64,000 bases of DNA from Argyresthia goedartella (GCA_949825045.1 OX463815.1:35083356-35147355); one strand, 5' to 3'; positions 41,310 to 53,793 are shown, counted from the first letter of the stretch. Made by a program: numbers and translations. The notes: generated from the sequence alone by a model not told the origin.

Positions 41310-41740
41310 TCATATTGGCATATTTATGCGTCGTTGCACTCCTGTGTCTCTACCACCCCACACGAGAAAAAACGTAACGCTATCCTCATGTTAGTTAAGA
41401 TAGTAATCATGGCGGCATCTCTCTAACGCTTGAGTAGAGAATAAAAATACCTTCTTTCTCTGGCACGGTAATTAAAATCAATTTATTTCTCGTTTATAAT
41501 TATTATTAGCACCGGAGGAGGGTTCTTATTTATTACAATCAACAAGTGATTAGTTAGTTTTATTATGAGTGATATAAACTAGCAGCTTTGAAAATAATCT
41601 GCCTCTGAAAGGGATATATATTACGAGGATAACTTCCTTTAGGCGGCTGGATCATTGGAATAGAAAAGGAAGAAGTGCATTAAAAAGTTATGTTTCACTG
41701 ACTGCAGTCCAGTTCATAACAAACCATAAAATAACATTTA
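41310..41740. other. No gene recognised
   Basis: A/T-rich spacer. Confidence 0.5.
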
Positions 41741-41746
41741 CATACA

Positions 41747-41915
41747 GGCACATACATTGCTTCTGGTCTCATACTAAGTTACCCTCTGTCGTGCGAACCA
41801 AAAACAACGACGTCAAACCATGTAAACATCCAAGACCTAAGTTTTTTTTCTTTATCCCAAGCCGGGATTCGAACCCAGGACCTCTCGCTTCGGAAGCACT
41901 GCCGGCCTAGACTGC
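41747..41915 (-). mobile_element. SINE-1 copy
   Basis: GGCACATACATTGCTTCTGG, AACAACGACGTCAAACCATG, and B-box complement GGGATTCGAACCCAGGACC at 41865-41883. Confidence 0.85.
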
Positions 41916-41925
41916 AACAACATAG

Positions 41926-42185
41926 CGTCTCGCCTTATCCCATACGGGGTGGCAAAGGCACAATTGTGCCAACATTGAGCCAGTTATTCAAAACTCCATT
42001 TTGTGTGAGAGGGGGCTAGCTCATCGCCGCAGCTATGGAGTAATGGAGGTTACCTCACAATGATTTCCATCACCGTTAGAGCGTTCGTGTAATATACTTA
42101 CTTAAGACAGCTTAATTATCTCGTTGGATGGTCAGAAATCGAACCTGCATCTCCTGTGTGAGAAGCAAGCGTGAAACCCAATAGA
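41926..42185 (-). mobile_element. SINE-3 copy adjoining SINE-1
   Basis: GGGGTGGCAAAGGCACAATTG, GAGGGGGCTAGCTCATCGCC, ATGATTTCCATCACCGTTAG and the B-box complement AAATCGAACCTGCATCTCC. Essentially full length. Confidence 0.8.
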
Positions 42186-42797
42186 CTAATTGATGTTTAT
42201 TGTATGCGAAAACTGCCACTTTTCCATAATTTTGGTTTGTGAATAAGGGATCAGGCAGATTGTTAGAAGTCCTCGAGAAGTTACATCTAACCTCAGGATG
42301 TCAATGACCTCTGTCATAGTTTTACACCACTTTACTACAATATATTTTAGCAATTTACATATATATTATAGAAAATAGCAAACACAAACTATCGGGAATA
42401 ACACGTTAAAATCTTATACGAAACAATGTTTTGAGGGTTCCGTACCTATTACTAAGCCTCCGCTGTCCGTCTGTCTGTCCGTCCGTCCGTCACCGGGCTC
42501 TACCGGATCAACCGAAATAGGTAGAGAGCTGAAATTCTCACATAGGGTATTTCTATTGCCGCTATAACAACATATAATGAAAATACCGGTTTTTAATAAT
42601 TAAAAGAAGTACCCGTACACTAAATGATTGGTTTGGCAATTTTCTTAGCCATTTTGATTTATTTGTCTATTGGTGAAAATTGGACTCTCCCGATGTTATC
42701 GGAAAAGATCTTTAATTGCAGGTATTAAGTGTTTTGCTCAGTTATTTGTTAATATACGATTAATAATTGCACATTCGAATTATAATAAATTATATTA

Positions 42798-43286
42798 AGT
42801 TTTTTATCTACACACTTATCATAAACCCTCTTTACTGCGTACAAAAACCGCACGTTATGATCAGCATAATGTTAAACTACTTGGTAAAAACTAATTTCTT
42901 ATCTGAATAATTACACATTATGACCATAACGTGTAATTTTTCTGCACATTATGACATTCAAATTTCGAACGCCGACGCCCGCCTGCATGCTGCCCCTAGT
43001 TTGTCTGTGAAGTTGGTACTGACATTCAAATTTCGAACGCCCGAAGTTGGTGCTACAGAATAAGCTAAACAACTGCAGAGCCACAATGCCGGTCAAACAT
43101 GCGGTTCCTGAACACATCAAAGAGAGCTTATGATATGTGTGTAGATAAAGTAGTGTATGTAACTGTACATAATTAGGCATTAAAACTCTCGAGTGATATT
43201 ATTATGAAACTCGCCTTCGGCTCGTTTCATAAACCCACTCTCGAGTATTAATGCCCTCCATTATGTAGCAGTCACATAAACTACTA
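42798..43286. mobile_element. MITE-C copy c
   Basis: TTATCTACACACTTATCATA start, inner closing arm CTTATGATATGTGTGTAGATAA (43129-43150), then the second palindrome with GAAACTCGCCTTCGGCTCGT at its centre, ending CATAAACTACTA. Probably the most complete copy. Confidence 0.88.
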
Positions 43287-43511
43287 TTATCATATTAGTT
43301 TTTATTTCTGTAAATAATTTAACTACTCAATTTCTATCAATTCCGGTTTCAATGAGCAAAGAGTAACGTTAACCTGAGTTTAATACTTACATACTACATA
43401 CACAAAAGTATTTTTCAATGTTTAGATGTCCGGTCTTGAATGTATTTAAAATTTATCATTAAAAATTAGAAAGATATACTCGTACAAAAGACTGACGTTT
43501 TCTGTTTTTCC

Positions 43512-43536
43512 GTGTGTGTGTGTGTGTGTGTGTGTG
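43512..43536. repeat. (GT)n microsatellite
   Basis: About 12 GT units inside the R6 repeat. Confidence 0.95.
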
Positions 43537-43589
43537 GAACCCTTCGTGTGCGGGTCCGACGTCCTACTCGCACTTGACCGTTTTTTCTT

Positions 43590-44350
43590 ATATGTTTGAA
43601 CCTGTGTAACTTTTTACCAGGATAAGAGGCGGAGACCACCCACGTTAGAATGCCCATGGGCTTGTCTCCAATCGTTAAGTGATAAGGAACAAGCTCCACG
43701 TCGATTTAAGAGATACGGCCGGAATACCAACCTATCAGATAATATCTTATTAAGTAATAGCCGGTCGCCACCATCACCATTAGGTTACCTGTCGGGCCAC
43801 TCTAGGAGCTTTACTTAACTTAACATTACGTCACTACTTTTTACATACGTTGTAGTATAGTTACAGTTGCGTCCATAGCCATTCATTAATTTTTTTTGCT
43901 ACAGGGGACTTCACGATCGTTGAAACGAGGCTAAGACGGAACCCACAAGCTTTAAAGCTCTTAACGGTTTCATATCATCTTATTTCATTGTGGACCGTAA
44001 AAGGATGTAAGCAGGAACAATGGACTATATTGAGTGTAAATAACGCTCCTAAAGACGCATAAAGGTTATCTTGAAACAAAGCAAATTCTAAAGTTCTGTA
44101 CAGTCCCAACGGAGCCCTAATAATCCCTTAGACCCGTACCCTAATTCGTGGGATTAGGGTACTCGATCGCTGGGTGTGGGGTTCGATTCTCGAACAAGCA
44201 CCGGAATAATCCGGAAATAATACCGACGCACCGGCCAAACGTAACATTACTGCAGATCCTGGATAAAGAAGCCGTGGAGAGGAATTTTGGTATTAAAAAT
44301 AGAGTTTTTCTAATTGCGAATTATGGCGTATAGTATTTATTTCTGTAAAC
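43590..44350. other. No secure gene
   Basis: A B-box-like GGGGTTCGATTCTCG occurs at 44178-44192, without a convincing tRNA fold around it; could be a decayed SINE. No coding domain. Confidence 0.45.
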
Positions 44351-44351
44351 A

Positions 44352-44560
44352 TTAAATCAAAAATCGAAATCAAAAATTTATTTATTCATGCTGAAAAATT
44401 ACATAGTTTAATAAGTATTGCATTTAATTATCACAGTGTTGTTCGTTTTGCATACCTCAGGGAAGCTCTGTCCCCTACACTAAGTAAAACTTGTATGGTA
44501 GGGTTACAGCGTCTCTCTTCGGCTGTGTTTTATGCTCTTATATTTATTTAGGTGATACAT
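44352..44560 (-). repeat. Retroelement 3' end, minus strand
   Basis: AAATCAAAAATCGAAATCAA then AAATTTATTTATTCATG. On the minus strand this is CATGAATAAATAAATTT plus TTTGATT-type repeats. The following 150 bases probably are 3' UTR. Confidence 0.5.
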
Positions 44561-44703
44561 TTTTAAATGATATTTATTAAAAGTTTGAATTAAATTTATG
44601 AATTCATTGATTAAATTTATAAGTAAAAGGTAATAATTAATTATTATAGATATAGCCTAAGACTTGTGCTATGGTATTTTCTTGGGTACGAGAGTATGTG
44701 AGG

Positions 44704-44718
44704 GTGTGTGTGTGTGTG
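44704..44718. repeat. Short (GT)n
   Basis: About seven GT units. Confidence 0.9.
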
Positions 44719-44837
44719 ACAGAGAGGGCGTGTTTGCTAGAGTAGTGTGCGTGAGCAGTGTAAAATAAAATATTTAGCCAATTACGCAGGTATAGCAAAT
44801 AATTTCTCTGCTTCCTCAAAATTAGGTGCATGTCAAT

Positions 44838-45075
44838 TTTAAATGAAGCATAAAGAGGCCAAACTACACTATCTGTCTGTCGGTCCATCTGCCCATCAGA
44901 GACAGGTATAGATGTTTTTTTACAGAATATGTATATTTCTTGCCGCTACTTTTAGATTATCATAATTAAAGAGCGTTCCTATGTAAGGGACGTGATATAT
45001 TTTGTATTTTGTCTTGTACGGTACAGTATGGCACGGAACTCTTCGTGAATAAGTCCAACTTGCACTTGATAAAAA
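44838..45075. repeat. R6 repeat, copy 4, decayed
   Basis: CTATCTGTCTGTCGGTCCATC at the start and GGCACGGAACTCTTCGTGAA and TTGCACTTGATAAAAAA at the end resemble the two ends of R6. Confidence 0.5.
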
Positions 45076-45099
45076 ATATCTTTATAAAAAGTATCTTTG

Positions 45100-45325
45100 G
45101 GCCCTTTTCAGGATACTACTGTGCTATCATTGATGCTACTAAGGGTCTTCACGATATATCTCTACTGTCATATTTATACTATGGAAGATGTATCACAAAA
45201 TATTCATTGATACTAATTGCTTATATTTATTTGAAAGTCCTCTCCATTTCATTTTCTGTTTCCATAAATGGCGCATGTAGTCCGCGCGGAACAAAACAGG
45301 GGTGTTGCAATCCATTAGTGTGATT
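45100..45325 (+). pseudogene. Possible decayed reverse transcriptase fragment
   Basis: The plus frame reads GYYCAIIDATKGLHDISLLS, then a hydrophobic stretch, then SINGACSPRGTKQGCCNPLV. It resembles the motif A (Y-A-x-x-DA-K-F/L-D) and motif B (x-G-x-KQGC-x-PL) regions of a LINE reverse transcriptase with the spacing roughly kept. Residues around the second block are altered and the YADD is missing. Tentative. Confidence 0.4.
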
Positions 45326-45351
45326 TTAATATGGTATTTTGTTTATATATT

Positions 45352-45560
45352 ATGAGCTCCTGGTCTAATGGTTACCACAGTTGCTTTTCATGCAGGATAT
45401 GCAGGTTCAAATACGGTAATGAGCTGCTGCCAATCTGATAATTAATGTTTTTTTGCAATATCGGATGTTCCGAGTTTCGGAAGACACTCCCGGCTATCGC
45501 TACTTGGCAGTAGGCTGATGCCTGGCACTCTATCTGCGTGTTCCTATGAAGTATAATTTA
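45352..45560 (+). mobile_element. SINE-4 copy
   Basis: GAGCTCCTGGTCTAATGGTT is A-box-like and GCAGGTTCAAATACGG is B-box-like. The body has ATATCGGATGTTCCGAGTTT, distantly like 21050-21085. Only one clear copy is in the window. Confidence 0.6.
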
Positions 45561-45564
45561 CCGA

Positions 45565-45775
45565 GATAAGTTACCCTCCTTCTAGTGCAGTCGGATAAAA
45601 AGTATCCTATATGTTAACCTAGCTCATAAACTATCTATGTGCTAAATTTCATTCAAATCCGTTCAGCCGTTTTACCGTGATTGAGGCACAAACACAATCG
45701 AACAACCAAACATTCAAACATCTAAACATCGCTAGCTTTCACATTTATAATATTATTTGTAAGTTGGATTAACCT
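45565..45775. repeat. Dispersed repeat R5, copy 1
   Basis: GTTACCCTCCTTCTAGTGCA, CTAAATTTCATTCAAATCCG, TTCAGCCGTTTTACCGTGAT and a (CAAACATT)n-like run end in TTTATAATATTA. Paired with 46446-46632, same orientation. I know this motif from many lepidopteran intergenic regions. Confidence 0.85.
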
Positions 45776-45779
45776 TTGG

Positions 45780-46210
45780 TGCCTCAGTTAGCTCGTATGA
45801 GAGAAGTCGTGACGCTATATGTCCCGCTCTATTTAAATCCTATTGAAATGAATCTACCTTACTGACAATATTGGCAACCTAGACAACTTTTGAAGCGAAG
45901 TAAAAAGCTATTTAAAAACAACTCTTTATTATAAGACTTAACTCTACCTAAAATGAGTGCTCGATTTGAGAGCTGACAACTAATTGAACCTCCCAGCGCT
46001 TCTACGGGCTTCCAAAGTACAGACATACGTCATCTCAACTTAACGTAGCCACTATTGGACCAGCAAAGTATCACAGATAGACTAAACATCCAGTCTAGGG
46101 AACTATCTGTACCTAAGACCTAAGTGCTGATTTAGCATTGACAGTCAGCACTTCAGGTCGAGAGGAGAATATAAGTACCTCTGTAGTAGTTGGTGTCACT
46201 ACAGAGCTTG
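45780..46210. other. No gene recognised
   Basis: No domain or repeat partner. Confidence 0.5.
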
Positions 46211-46214
46211 TCAA

Positions 46215-46395
46215 ACTCGGCCCGTGTTGATGTCGGGGGTGTGCTTCCCAAGCGAGACGTCACGGGTTCGAATCCCAGCTGGGGTGGAAGAAAAAAAGTC
46301 CCCAGGTCTTTCTGTTTATATGTATGTGACATCGCTTTTTCTGGTTGGTTATCCTAGTGTGGGGCCGGATGCGATGTATGTATATGTTAAATGTT
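46215..46395 (+). mobile_element. SINE-1 copy
   Basis: Head GTGTGCTTCCCAAGCGAGAC, B box GGGTTCGAATCCCAGCTGG at 46263-46281, body CCCAGGTCTTTCTGTTTATA and ATCCTAGTGTGGGGCCGGAT. The body lacks the TCCCACGACACAG segment. Confidence 0.85.
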
Positions 46396-46445
46396 GCCTT
46401 TTGATATATCACAATACTCTGATGCCCTCAACTTCATATCATTTA

Positions 46446-46632
46446 CCGGGATAACGTTACCCTCCTTCTGGTGCAGTCGGATTAAAAGTATGTTAATCTA
46501 TCTTATAAACTACCTCTGTGCTAAATTCCGTTAATTCATCCAAATCCGTTCAGCAGTTTTAGCGTGATTGAGGAACAAACACACAGACATCACAACATCT
46601 AAAGATCGTTACTTTCACCTTTATAATATCAG
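46446..46632. repeat. Dispersed repeat R5, copy 2
   Basis: Partner of 45565-45775. Confidence 0.85.
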
Positions 46633-46639
46633 ATGGATT

Positions 46640-47040
46640 GATATGAATTATCTTGACATGACGTCTATCGACATTGTTAAAATCAAACATCATAATCATA
46701 ATAAAGTAGGTATGACGAGTCCGAATTTATGTGTAAGTAGGTACTTATGTACCACACATTCAAACACCGTCACTTGAGTGTTACCAAGCATTTTGACCCT
46801 TATTATAAAAGAGATACGACTAAGGAAGGGAATGTCTGTTGAAGCAAATAAACGACTTAATGTCAAACTGTCAAGCGTAGATTATGCAAAGTAGCTAACA
46901 ATAATAATATTTTTTCTATTACCATATTTGTGTGCACGTATCCATTGTACGACAAGATGACAGGATGAAAGCAGCTGCGATGGGTTGGACCACTGCTATC
47001 AAACGTTGGATTCATTATAAGCTAAACTTAACTTTGACAA
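46640..47040. other. No gene recognised
   Basis: A/T-rich; no domain. Confidence 0.5.
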
Positions 47041-47044
47041 ACTA

Positions 47045-47500
47045 CCAAAATAGTCAAAATAGTCAAAGTACTTTATTACTGTAGATATTTACATATAGTT
47101 AGCAAACGTCATTTTTTGCCTCTTCTCTACATTGGACCACTGTGGGAGAAGAAGGACGTAGAAACTCCCACAGATTTATTTTTAGATCTCTTTTAAAAAT
47201 AGGTTGTGCTTAACTAATACAAATATGAAAAATTTAATTGTTATGATTAATAAGCAGGAATAAATAATAAAAAAATTATTAACAGCAAGGTCTGTGTTGA
47301 GCCAGATTAACCCCAAACAGTCCTGTCATTTAAGTAATCTTGAACATTGTAATATCCCTTTTTCGACAAAGTCGCTTTAACATGCTTTTTAAATTGCTCA
47401 AATGGCAATTTCAAAATCTCCAGAGGTATCTTATTGTAGTAGAGAATGCACTGACCCTTGAAAGACTACCGTGTGTCTAAACTATGAAAAAATAGTCTAA
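47045..47500 (-). mobile_element. LINE-C 3' end, copy 4 (longest)
   Basis: On the minus strand the terminal coding part reads QCILYYNKIPLEILKLPFEQ, then FKKHVKATLSKKGYYNVQDY and LNDRTVWG, followed by TAA. The 3' UTR ends in TACAGTAATAAAGTACTTTG and a TTTGACTA-type tail. The catalytic domain is absent. The FK-x2-VK-x-LS-KGYY-x-DYLND signature is a common end of insect LINE ORF2 proteins. Confidence 0.88.
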
Positions 47501-47591
47501 ATTATAGCAGAAAGAGCAGCTTTGTAAGGGTTAGCGAAAGAAAGGTGGTGTGATGTCTCCTAACCTCCCCGATTTTGAACCTTATGCCATG

Positions 47592-47805
47592 GTTATGTCG
47601 CAATTGGTTGGTTAAATTAGACACTAACTAACTAACTAACTCTCGAGACCGTTAATTAAATGCCGACATTTAACCAAGTCACTAATATTTGAATTTAAAT
47701 AAAACATCGTCGAAAACGTTTAACAATCTGTCTTACCGAATGTCGGCGTGTTGGAAAACAAGATGGCGTCACGACAACAGCTGATCTATCTCTTCCATGA
47801 TAAGT
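47592..47805. mobile_element. MITE-D, one end only
   Basis: GGTTGGTTAAATTAGACACT and GAGACCGTTAATTAAATGCC equal the MITE-D arm. The remainder (CGTCGAAAACGTTTAACAAT, AACAAGATGGCGTCACGACA) matches the interior next to the other arm in inverted order, and the hairpin core and second arm are lost. Confidence 0.75.
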
Positions 47806-47907
47806 ATTAGTATTTATTTGGTTTTACTATGTTTGTATATGTTACATATTTATATAGAGTATTATTTTAGTATGATTTAGATATTGGTAAGTAGTTTATT
47901 ATTTTTA

Positions 47908-48290
47908 CTAGTGGCCCTGTGGGCAGTAGACCTCGCTAACAGGGGGGACTGTGAACCAATTTATAGGTAAGTATTTTAGGTTCAATCAAAATCAAGTAGT
48001 AAATAAAGTAGCCGCACCAATAACTTTGTAAACTACATTTTGCGATTTAAAATACAATCTATTGACTTTTCACGAAAATAGTTACAGTCTATTTCACTCA
48101 CTCTCATGGTCTGTATAGATCAACTTTTCTAATCCGTCTCCTAATTCGAGAAGTCCAAACTTGGTATGCTTTGAAAATATTTCTTGGATTTTTAGAGAAC
48201 AGGCGGCCGAAAGATAATAGTTATTTTTATATTTTAGTATAATTTGATACCCCACACGATAGGTTTCAGAAAAATAAATAATAATAAAAA
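47908..48290. repeat. Dispersed repeat R4, copy 2
   Basis: Partner of 32632-33005; carries extra AGGGGGGACTGTGAACC-containing sequence near 47940. Confidence 0.85.
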
Positions 48291-48814
48291 AAGAGTGCTT
48301 TAGACTACACAACTGAACTAAAACTTCTTTAGCTCTAATGCTTCAAAAATACATCTCCTGCACTGTGTCTGGCTATGAGAGGAAGAGAGAAATAATAATA
48401 ATAATAGTAATAATTAATCTTTATTTACCAAAAAGTTGATACAAATTTCAAATAAAGAGTACACTACTCCCCAAAAAATGGCAAAAGCCCTGTAGATTTA
48501 GGTTAAGTAGGTCTCAACCCTATATATAATTTTAGGTGACCACTGGTGAACTAGTATATTTTAGTTAATGAAGTATACACGAAATAAGAAAAAAGAAAAC
48601 AAATATTTTTAAAATAAATTTAAACATGCTTAGGGGCATGCATAGTAACTTAACTCTATAAGCATTGTGTTAGGGTGTGTGTGTGTTATGTGAGTATGTT
48701 TGGGTATTGGTTTGTTTATGAGGGTGACTATATGTATGTATGTGTGTGTGTCTGTGTGTATGTGTGTGTGTGCATGAGAGTGTAAAGTATCATGAACCCA
48801 TTTAAAACAACACG

Positions 48815-49700
<886 letters not shown>

Positions 49701-49703
<3 letters not shown>

Positions 49704-50182
49704 TTTTGTTTTATCACTATTTAGCGTCAACACATTTTTGACCAACCAGCTTCTAACCTTGTCGAGACCAGCTTGTGCCGCTGCAAACACACTGTCCCAA
49801 CAATCACCCTCAAATATCAGTGCCGTATCATCAGCGTAGGACAGTATTTCCCCTCCAATATCTAGGTTAGTCAGGCTATTTATATATAACAAAAATAGGG
49901 TGGGTCTCAAGATACTGCCCTGCGGGACACCAAAGGATACCGACAAATCATCACTGACATACCTTCCAATGTTGACACTCTGGTACCTATTACTCAAGTA
50001 ATCCGTGAAAATCTTTAATGGTATTCCACGTACACCCACTCTTTCCAGTTTATCCAATAGAAGGGGGATAGAGACGGTGTCGAATGCTTTGGCCAGATCT
50101 AAGAAGACAGCAATCACCCTTCTATTTTCATCTAGCTTGGTATAAATATAATGAGTTAGATGATGAACGGCATCAAGCGCAA
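49701..50182 (-). pseudogene. LINE-B ORF2, reverse transcriptase core
   Basis: Open frame to a TAA created by the insertion (49701-49703). Motif A: IAVFLDLAKAFDTV. Motif B: VSFGVPQGSILRPTLFLLYI. Motif C: EILSYADDTALIF. Motif D region: SWLVKNVLTLNSDKTK. Reverse transcriptase would copy the element RNA at a nicked target (family knowledge). The catalytic Asp residues of motifs A and C are present, but the upstream endonuclease is lost to 5' truncation at about 50182 and the C-terminus is severed, so it is inactive. Confidence 0.9.
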
Positions 50183-50369
50183 GTCAAGCGTGCGTAAAGA
50201 AGTTTTACTTCAAAAATCCCATACAAAAAATACTAGGTAGGTACTACATGCAAGGCCGTACATCGAAACATTGAAAAATAGTTTTGTGTATGTAGTATGT
50301 AAGAATTAAACTATATACTCAGGTTAACGAAACTCTTCGCTCATTGAAACCGGAAGTGGTTAGAAATTG

Positions 50370-51675
50370 AGTAAATGAGAGACCGCCAGCAACGCATTAA
50401 GTCTGAGGAGATCTCAACGGACTGGTGTGATCTCTCCGCAGGTCTTCCGCAGGGAGGCATCCTTTCTCCTCTCCTCTTCTCGGTATTCATTAACTCCATC
50501 TCTGACGTTCTTACCTCTTCTTATCATCTGTACGCAGATGACCTTCAAATATATCGGCACTTCTCTCCGTGTGATGTGAATCTGACAGTAGAGGCGTTGA
50601 ATGCTGATCTCGATAACATCAGGAAATGGGCTACCTCTTATGGTCTGCTTGTCAACCCGGGCAAATCGCAGGCCATGATTTTGGGTACTCGTCACTCTCA
50701 TAACCTAGTTCAGAAAATGCCCGTCGACCCTATAGTGTATTATGGTAACATAATTTCATACAGCGAGAAGGCCAAGAATCTTGGGGTTGTATTTGATAAA
50801 TTGTTGTCCTGGTCGCCCCATGTTTGTGAGGTCAGCAGACGAGTCTTTGCGTCATTTCACTCCCTACGGAGATTGCAGCACTTCCTGCCACAGCAGACTA
50901 AAATCACCCTTGCCCAGTCCCTCCTACCACCTTTAATCGACTATGCAGATGTTTGCTGGATCGGTGCGAACGAAGAACAACTGAACAAACTCGAACGATT
51001 TCAAAACCTCGGGATTCGGTTTGTCTTCGGGCTGCGCAAGTATGACCATGTCTCACAGTATCGCAAGGAGTTGGGGTGGCTTCCGATCCGCCTTCGTCGT
51101 GATATGCACGTTCTCTCCTATCTGTTCAACATTTTGCGAAATCCCCGCTACCCCTCATATCTTCGAGAACGATTCGAGTTTATTTCCTCCAGGCATAGCA
51201 ACCGGAGATCCCACACGATGTCTCTTCTCTCTACTCCTCGGAATAACACTGCCGCTTACAAACACTCGTTTAGGTTAACGGCGATCCGACTGTGGAACGC
51301 ACTTCCCTGCGCTATTAGAGATAGTCCCTCAATTTTCACTTTTAAGACAAGATTGAAAGAGCATTTCCTTTCTCTTTCGTGATAGGTACTTTTATATATG
51401 TATATATAAGTAGTATATGTTTGATATATATAAAAATTTTTGCTTTTGTATTTTATTTAGTATATATCATTTATTAAATTATTATGTTTTAGTTGTAAAC
51501 AATTAGATGTGTACAGTTTTATTGCGCACTAGGACTCTCCTGTTGCACAATTTTTCCTGTCCTACCTAGGTTTGCTGGTAGCAATCTCTCTTTAGAGATA
51601 AGCTCGCCTTTGCTCATAAAATGTTTTGTTACCTTACTATTAAGATTTCTGTGCAATAAAGAAAATGAATATGAA
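50370..51675 (+). mobile_element. LINE-A, 5'-truncated, longest copy
   Basis: Reverse transcriptase coding sequence plus about 290 bases of 3' UTR. The tail signature is GGTTTGCTGGTAGCAATCTC, GATAAGCTCGCCTTTGCTC and GTGCAATAAAGAAAATGAAT. The upstream 5' edge at about 50370 lacks endonuclease and RT motif A. Confidence 0.9.
50375..51382 (+). pseudogene. LINE-A reverse transcriptase, C-terminal two thirds
   Basis: 335 codons, uninterrupted to TGA. Motif B: SAGLPQGGILSPLLFSVFIN. Motif C: YHLYADDLQIY (residues 50-60). Next block: KAKNLGVVFDKLLSWSPHV. The C-terminal part, identical in pattern to the 7.6-kb copy, ends FKTRLKEHFLSLS. The first ATG (50375) is inside the RT domain and is not a native start. 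Absence of motif A and the endonuclease makes it inactive, but the lack of stops suggests a fairly recent insertion. CR1/Jockey-like; exact clade uncertain. Confidence 0.9.
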
Positions 51676-51794
51676 TGAAATTATTTACAGAAAAAAAAAA
51701 CAAATATGAAAAAAACTTGATATCATTTATTATAATTCGAATGAGCAATTATTAATCATATAATGACAAAATTAAGCACAAAACACAAGACCTG

Positions 51795-52017
51795 CAGTTA
51801 AAAATCTTTTCCGATAAGATCGGGAGAGTCCGTTTTTCACCGATAAACAAATAAAACAAAATGGCTAAGAAAATGGCCATACCAATAATTTCTTCTATGA
51901 AAATTTCAGCTCTCGGTTCGTTTCGGACGGACGGATAGACGCACGCACATACAGACGGACAGCGGAGGCTTAGTAATAGGGTCCCGTTTGGAACCCTAAG
52001 GGTACGGAACCCTGAAA
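51795..52017 (-). repeat. R6 repeat, copy 3
   Basis: Minus-strand order: GGTTCCGTACCCTTAGGGTT, ACTAAGCCTCCGCTGTCCGT, then GGACTCTCCCGATCTTATCG and AAAAGATTTTTAACTGCAGG at the far end. Confidence 0.75.
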
Positions 52018-52023
52018 AGAACT

Positions 52024-52075
52024 TCAACATGGCAACCTTTCCATTCCAATACGCCATAAGATGGTCATGGTAATT
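52024..52075. repeat. MITE-B-like fragment
   Basis: AACATGGCAACCTTTCCATT resembles the interior of MITE-B (ACCATGGCAACCATTTCCAT). Termini are not seen. Confidence 0.4.
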
Positions 52076-52085
52076 TCGCAGATTT

Positions 52086-52277
52086 TTGATTCCTAAAACC
52101 TACTTCAAGTTCAAGCCCTTCTTCGTCTCTGGTCGTGATGGTCGAATATCGTCATTCTACAAGATGATTCACCAAGTTAAATACTTAAAAAAGGCAGTGA
52201 ATAAGAGCTACCTCAGAGTTTCTTGTGCATTCTTCTCTGAGAAGTATCTCCTTGATGATATGAATGACGTTCTCTAA
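52086..52277 (+). CDS. Short unrecognised open frame
   Basis: 63 codons (MIPKTYFKFKPFFVSGRDGR to DDMNDVL), basic and aromatic-rich, with AATAAA 24 bases after the stop. I recognise no family. It could be the end of a retroposed gene or chance. Confidence 0.25.
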   Translation: MIPKTYFKFKPFFVSGRDGRISSFYKMIHQVKYLKKAVNKSYLRVSCAFFSEKYLLDDMNDVL

Positions 52278-52279
52278 GA

Positions 52280-53030
52280 GATATGTAATTATCCATCAGA
52301 ATAAAGAATATTAAAAATAATATTAAAAAAGGCAAGCCCTGTGTTTTCCCCCCGGTCGGGATGCGAATGTTGTCAAAATACACGAAAACAATCTGTCTGT
52401 CTGACTGTCAGGTCCACACGTATTACATGGCATAAAGGAATATACGGTACGTATATATAGAATTCATCTTATAACAATGACCTTAAAACCTTAATGATAA
52501 ATCACAGTAAAGCAATACGCAATTTAATTCACCTGGATGACATCATAATTCCAGTATTAAAGTTTTAGAAACCATACTACTAAACCCTTAAATTTAAATG
52601 TGAACCTTTCAAATAAAAGAAGAATTATTCAAATCAATTCTTAAATAGTACAAATTTGAGGTAACACACATTAAAAAAAATAATAAAAATACAACACAAA
52701 TAGAGAACCCCTTTTTCACTAATACTTCGTCAAACGAGGTAGAGAAACTGCAGATGTTGAATATCTTTTTTTAGATACAAGCTCATCTTTGTACATGTAT
52801 TTTCTTGTAATCTGGATCGTTTAAATTATCTACATCTTAATTATTGTAAACCGTATACATAGTGAAATCCGTGATTGTATTCTGAGTTTACAATCCGATT
52901 ATCTTTAAGAATGACTGTGTGATTTTTGTTCATTATCAAAGTAAAATAAAATAAAATAAAATCTGTGTGCAATAAATTATTACGAATAATAGTTTCGCAA
53001 ACGGACGTGGAAACGCGCCCACCACTACTG
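52280..53030. other. No gene; weak LINE-A-tail-like segment near 52750
   Basis: AGATACAAGCTCATCTTTGT near 52772 is similar to the LINE-A tail (GATAAGCTCGCCTTTG) but divergent. A (AAAAT)n run lies at 52943-52965. Confidence 0.4.
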
Positions 53031-53033
53031 TAG

Positions 53034-53070
53034 CCCGCGCCGCGCCACGCCGCGCCACGCCGCGCCGCGC
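53034..53070. repeat. GC-rich CGCGCCACGC tandem repeat
   Basis: Two to three 10-bp units in an otherwise A/T-rich region; a 121-codon minus-strand frame across it is not considered a gene. Confidence 0.85.
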
Positions 53071-53074
53071 AAGA

Positions 53075-53790
53075 AGGGACGTGCGTGGGAAATGCTAACA
53101 CAAGCCATGCGGGTGTTTGTCTGTCGCGTGTACAAGAGTGTCGGGTTACAGCCGTCTCGTATTTCAGGGCCTTTGTAATGACCATATTTTGGGATCCTGT
53201 GGACAATTAGGAGAAAAGAATGGCCTAATTTGTTTGTCGACCAATAATGTAGACATAATGTTTTTCATCTTTCTTCAGCAGTAGATAACCAACTACTACC
53301 CTACTCTCCAAGATTAAGTATTTGTGTCAATAAAGGACGTGACAAAAACTTGTATCAATAGCGTCATCCTATCGCCTTTTGATCTGCCTCATAGCTTGTT
53401 GCATTTATTAATATTTCTATTATAAATTTAGTGAGTTGCCTTCATTAAAATGTCGTAATTTGTGAGTTGTAAGAACCCTGTTGCTAGAAATATGATTGGC
53501 ACACGACTGGTTCATTTGTTGTTCATGAGGATAGGGGTGCGATTTGATAGTAATAATATGATATAAGTGTGCAAAGTTGTTCATTTATTACACGAGAGTC
53601 GGTATTAGTCGCGTGAGCGTGAACAGATAGCCGATTGTCTAATCACCAACGCACACGGTGTTTCATACGATGTTTTTCAACAAACTTGCGCGGGAAAACA
53701 GACTTTTGGTCTTATTATTAATATAAAGATTCGTCTTATTATTAAGACCTTGAAGCCATAATTAATAATTACGTCACTAAACCAATTAGA
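53075..53790. other. No gene recognised
   Basis: A/T-rich; no domain or repeat partner. Confidence 0.5.
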
Positions 53791-53793
53791 GTC

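Larger units (their letters stand above)
42436..43585. repeat. R6 repeat, copy 2, interrupted by MITE-C
   Basis: GAGGGTTCCGTACC, ATTACTAAGCCTCCGCTGTC and (TCCG)n at the start; GGAACCCTTCGTGTGCGGGT and CTCGCACTTGACCG at the end. TTGGACTCTCCCGATGTTATC (42675) is the complement of a block in the 51.8-kb copy. Confidence 0.7.

Noticed and set aside
52841..53206. 121-codon minus-strand frame
   Set aside because: Its composition is dominated by the CGCGCCACGC tandem repeat (Ala/Arg/Gly run).
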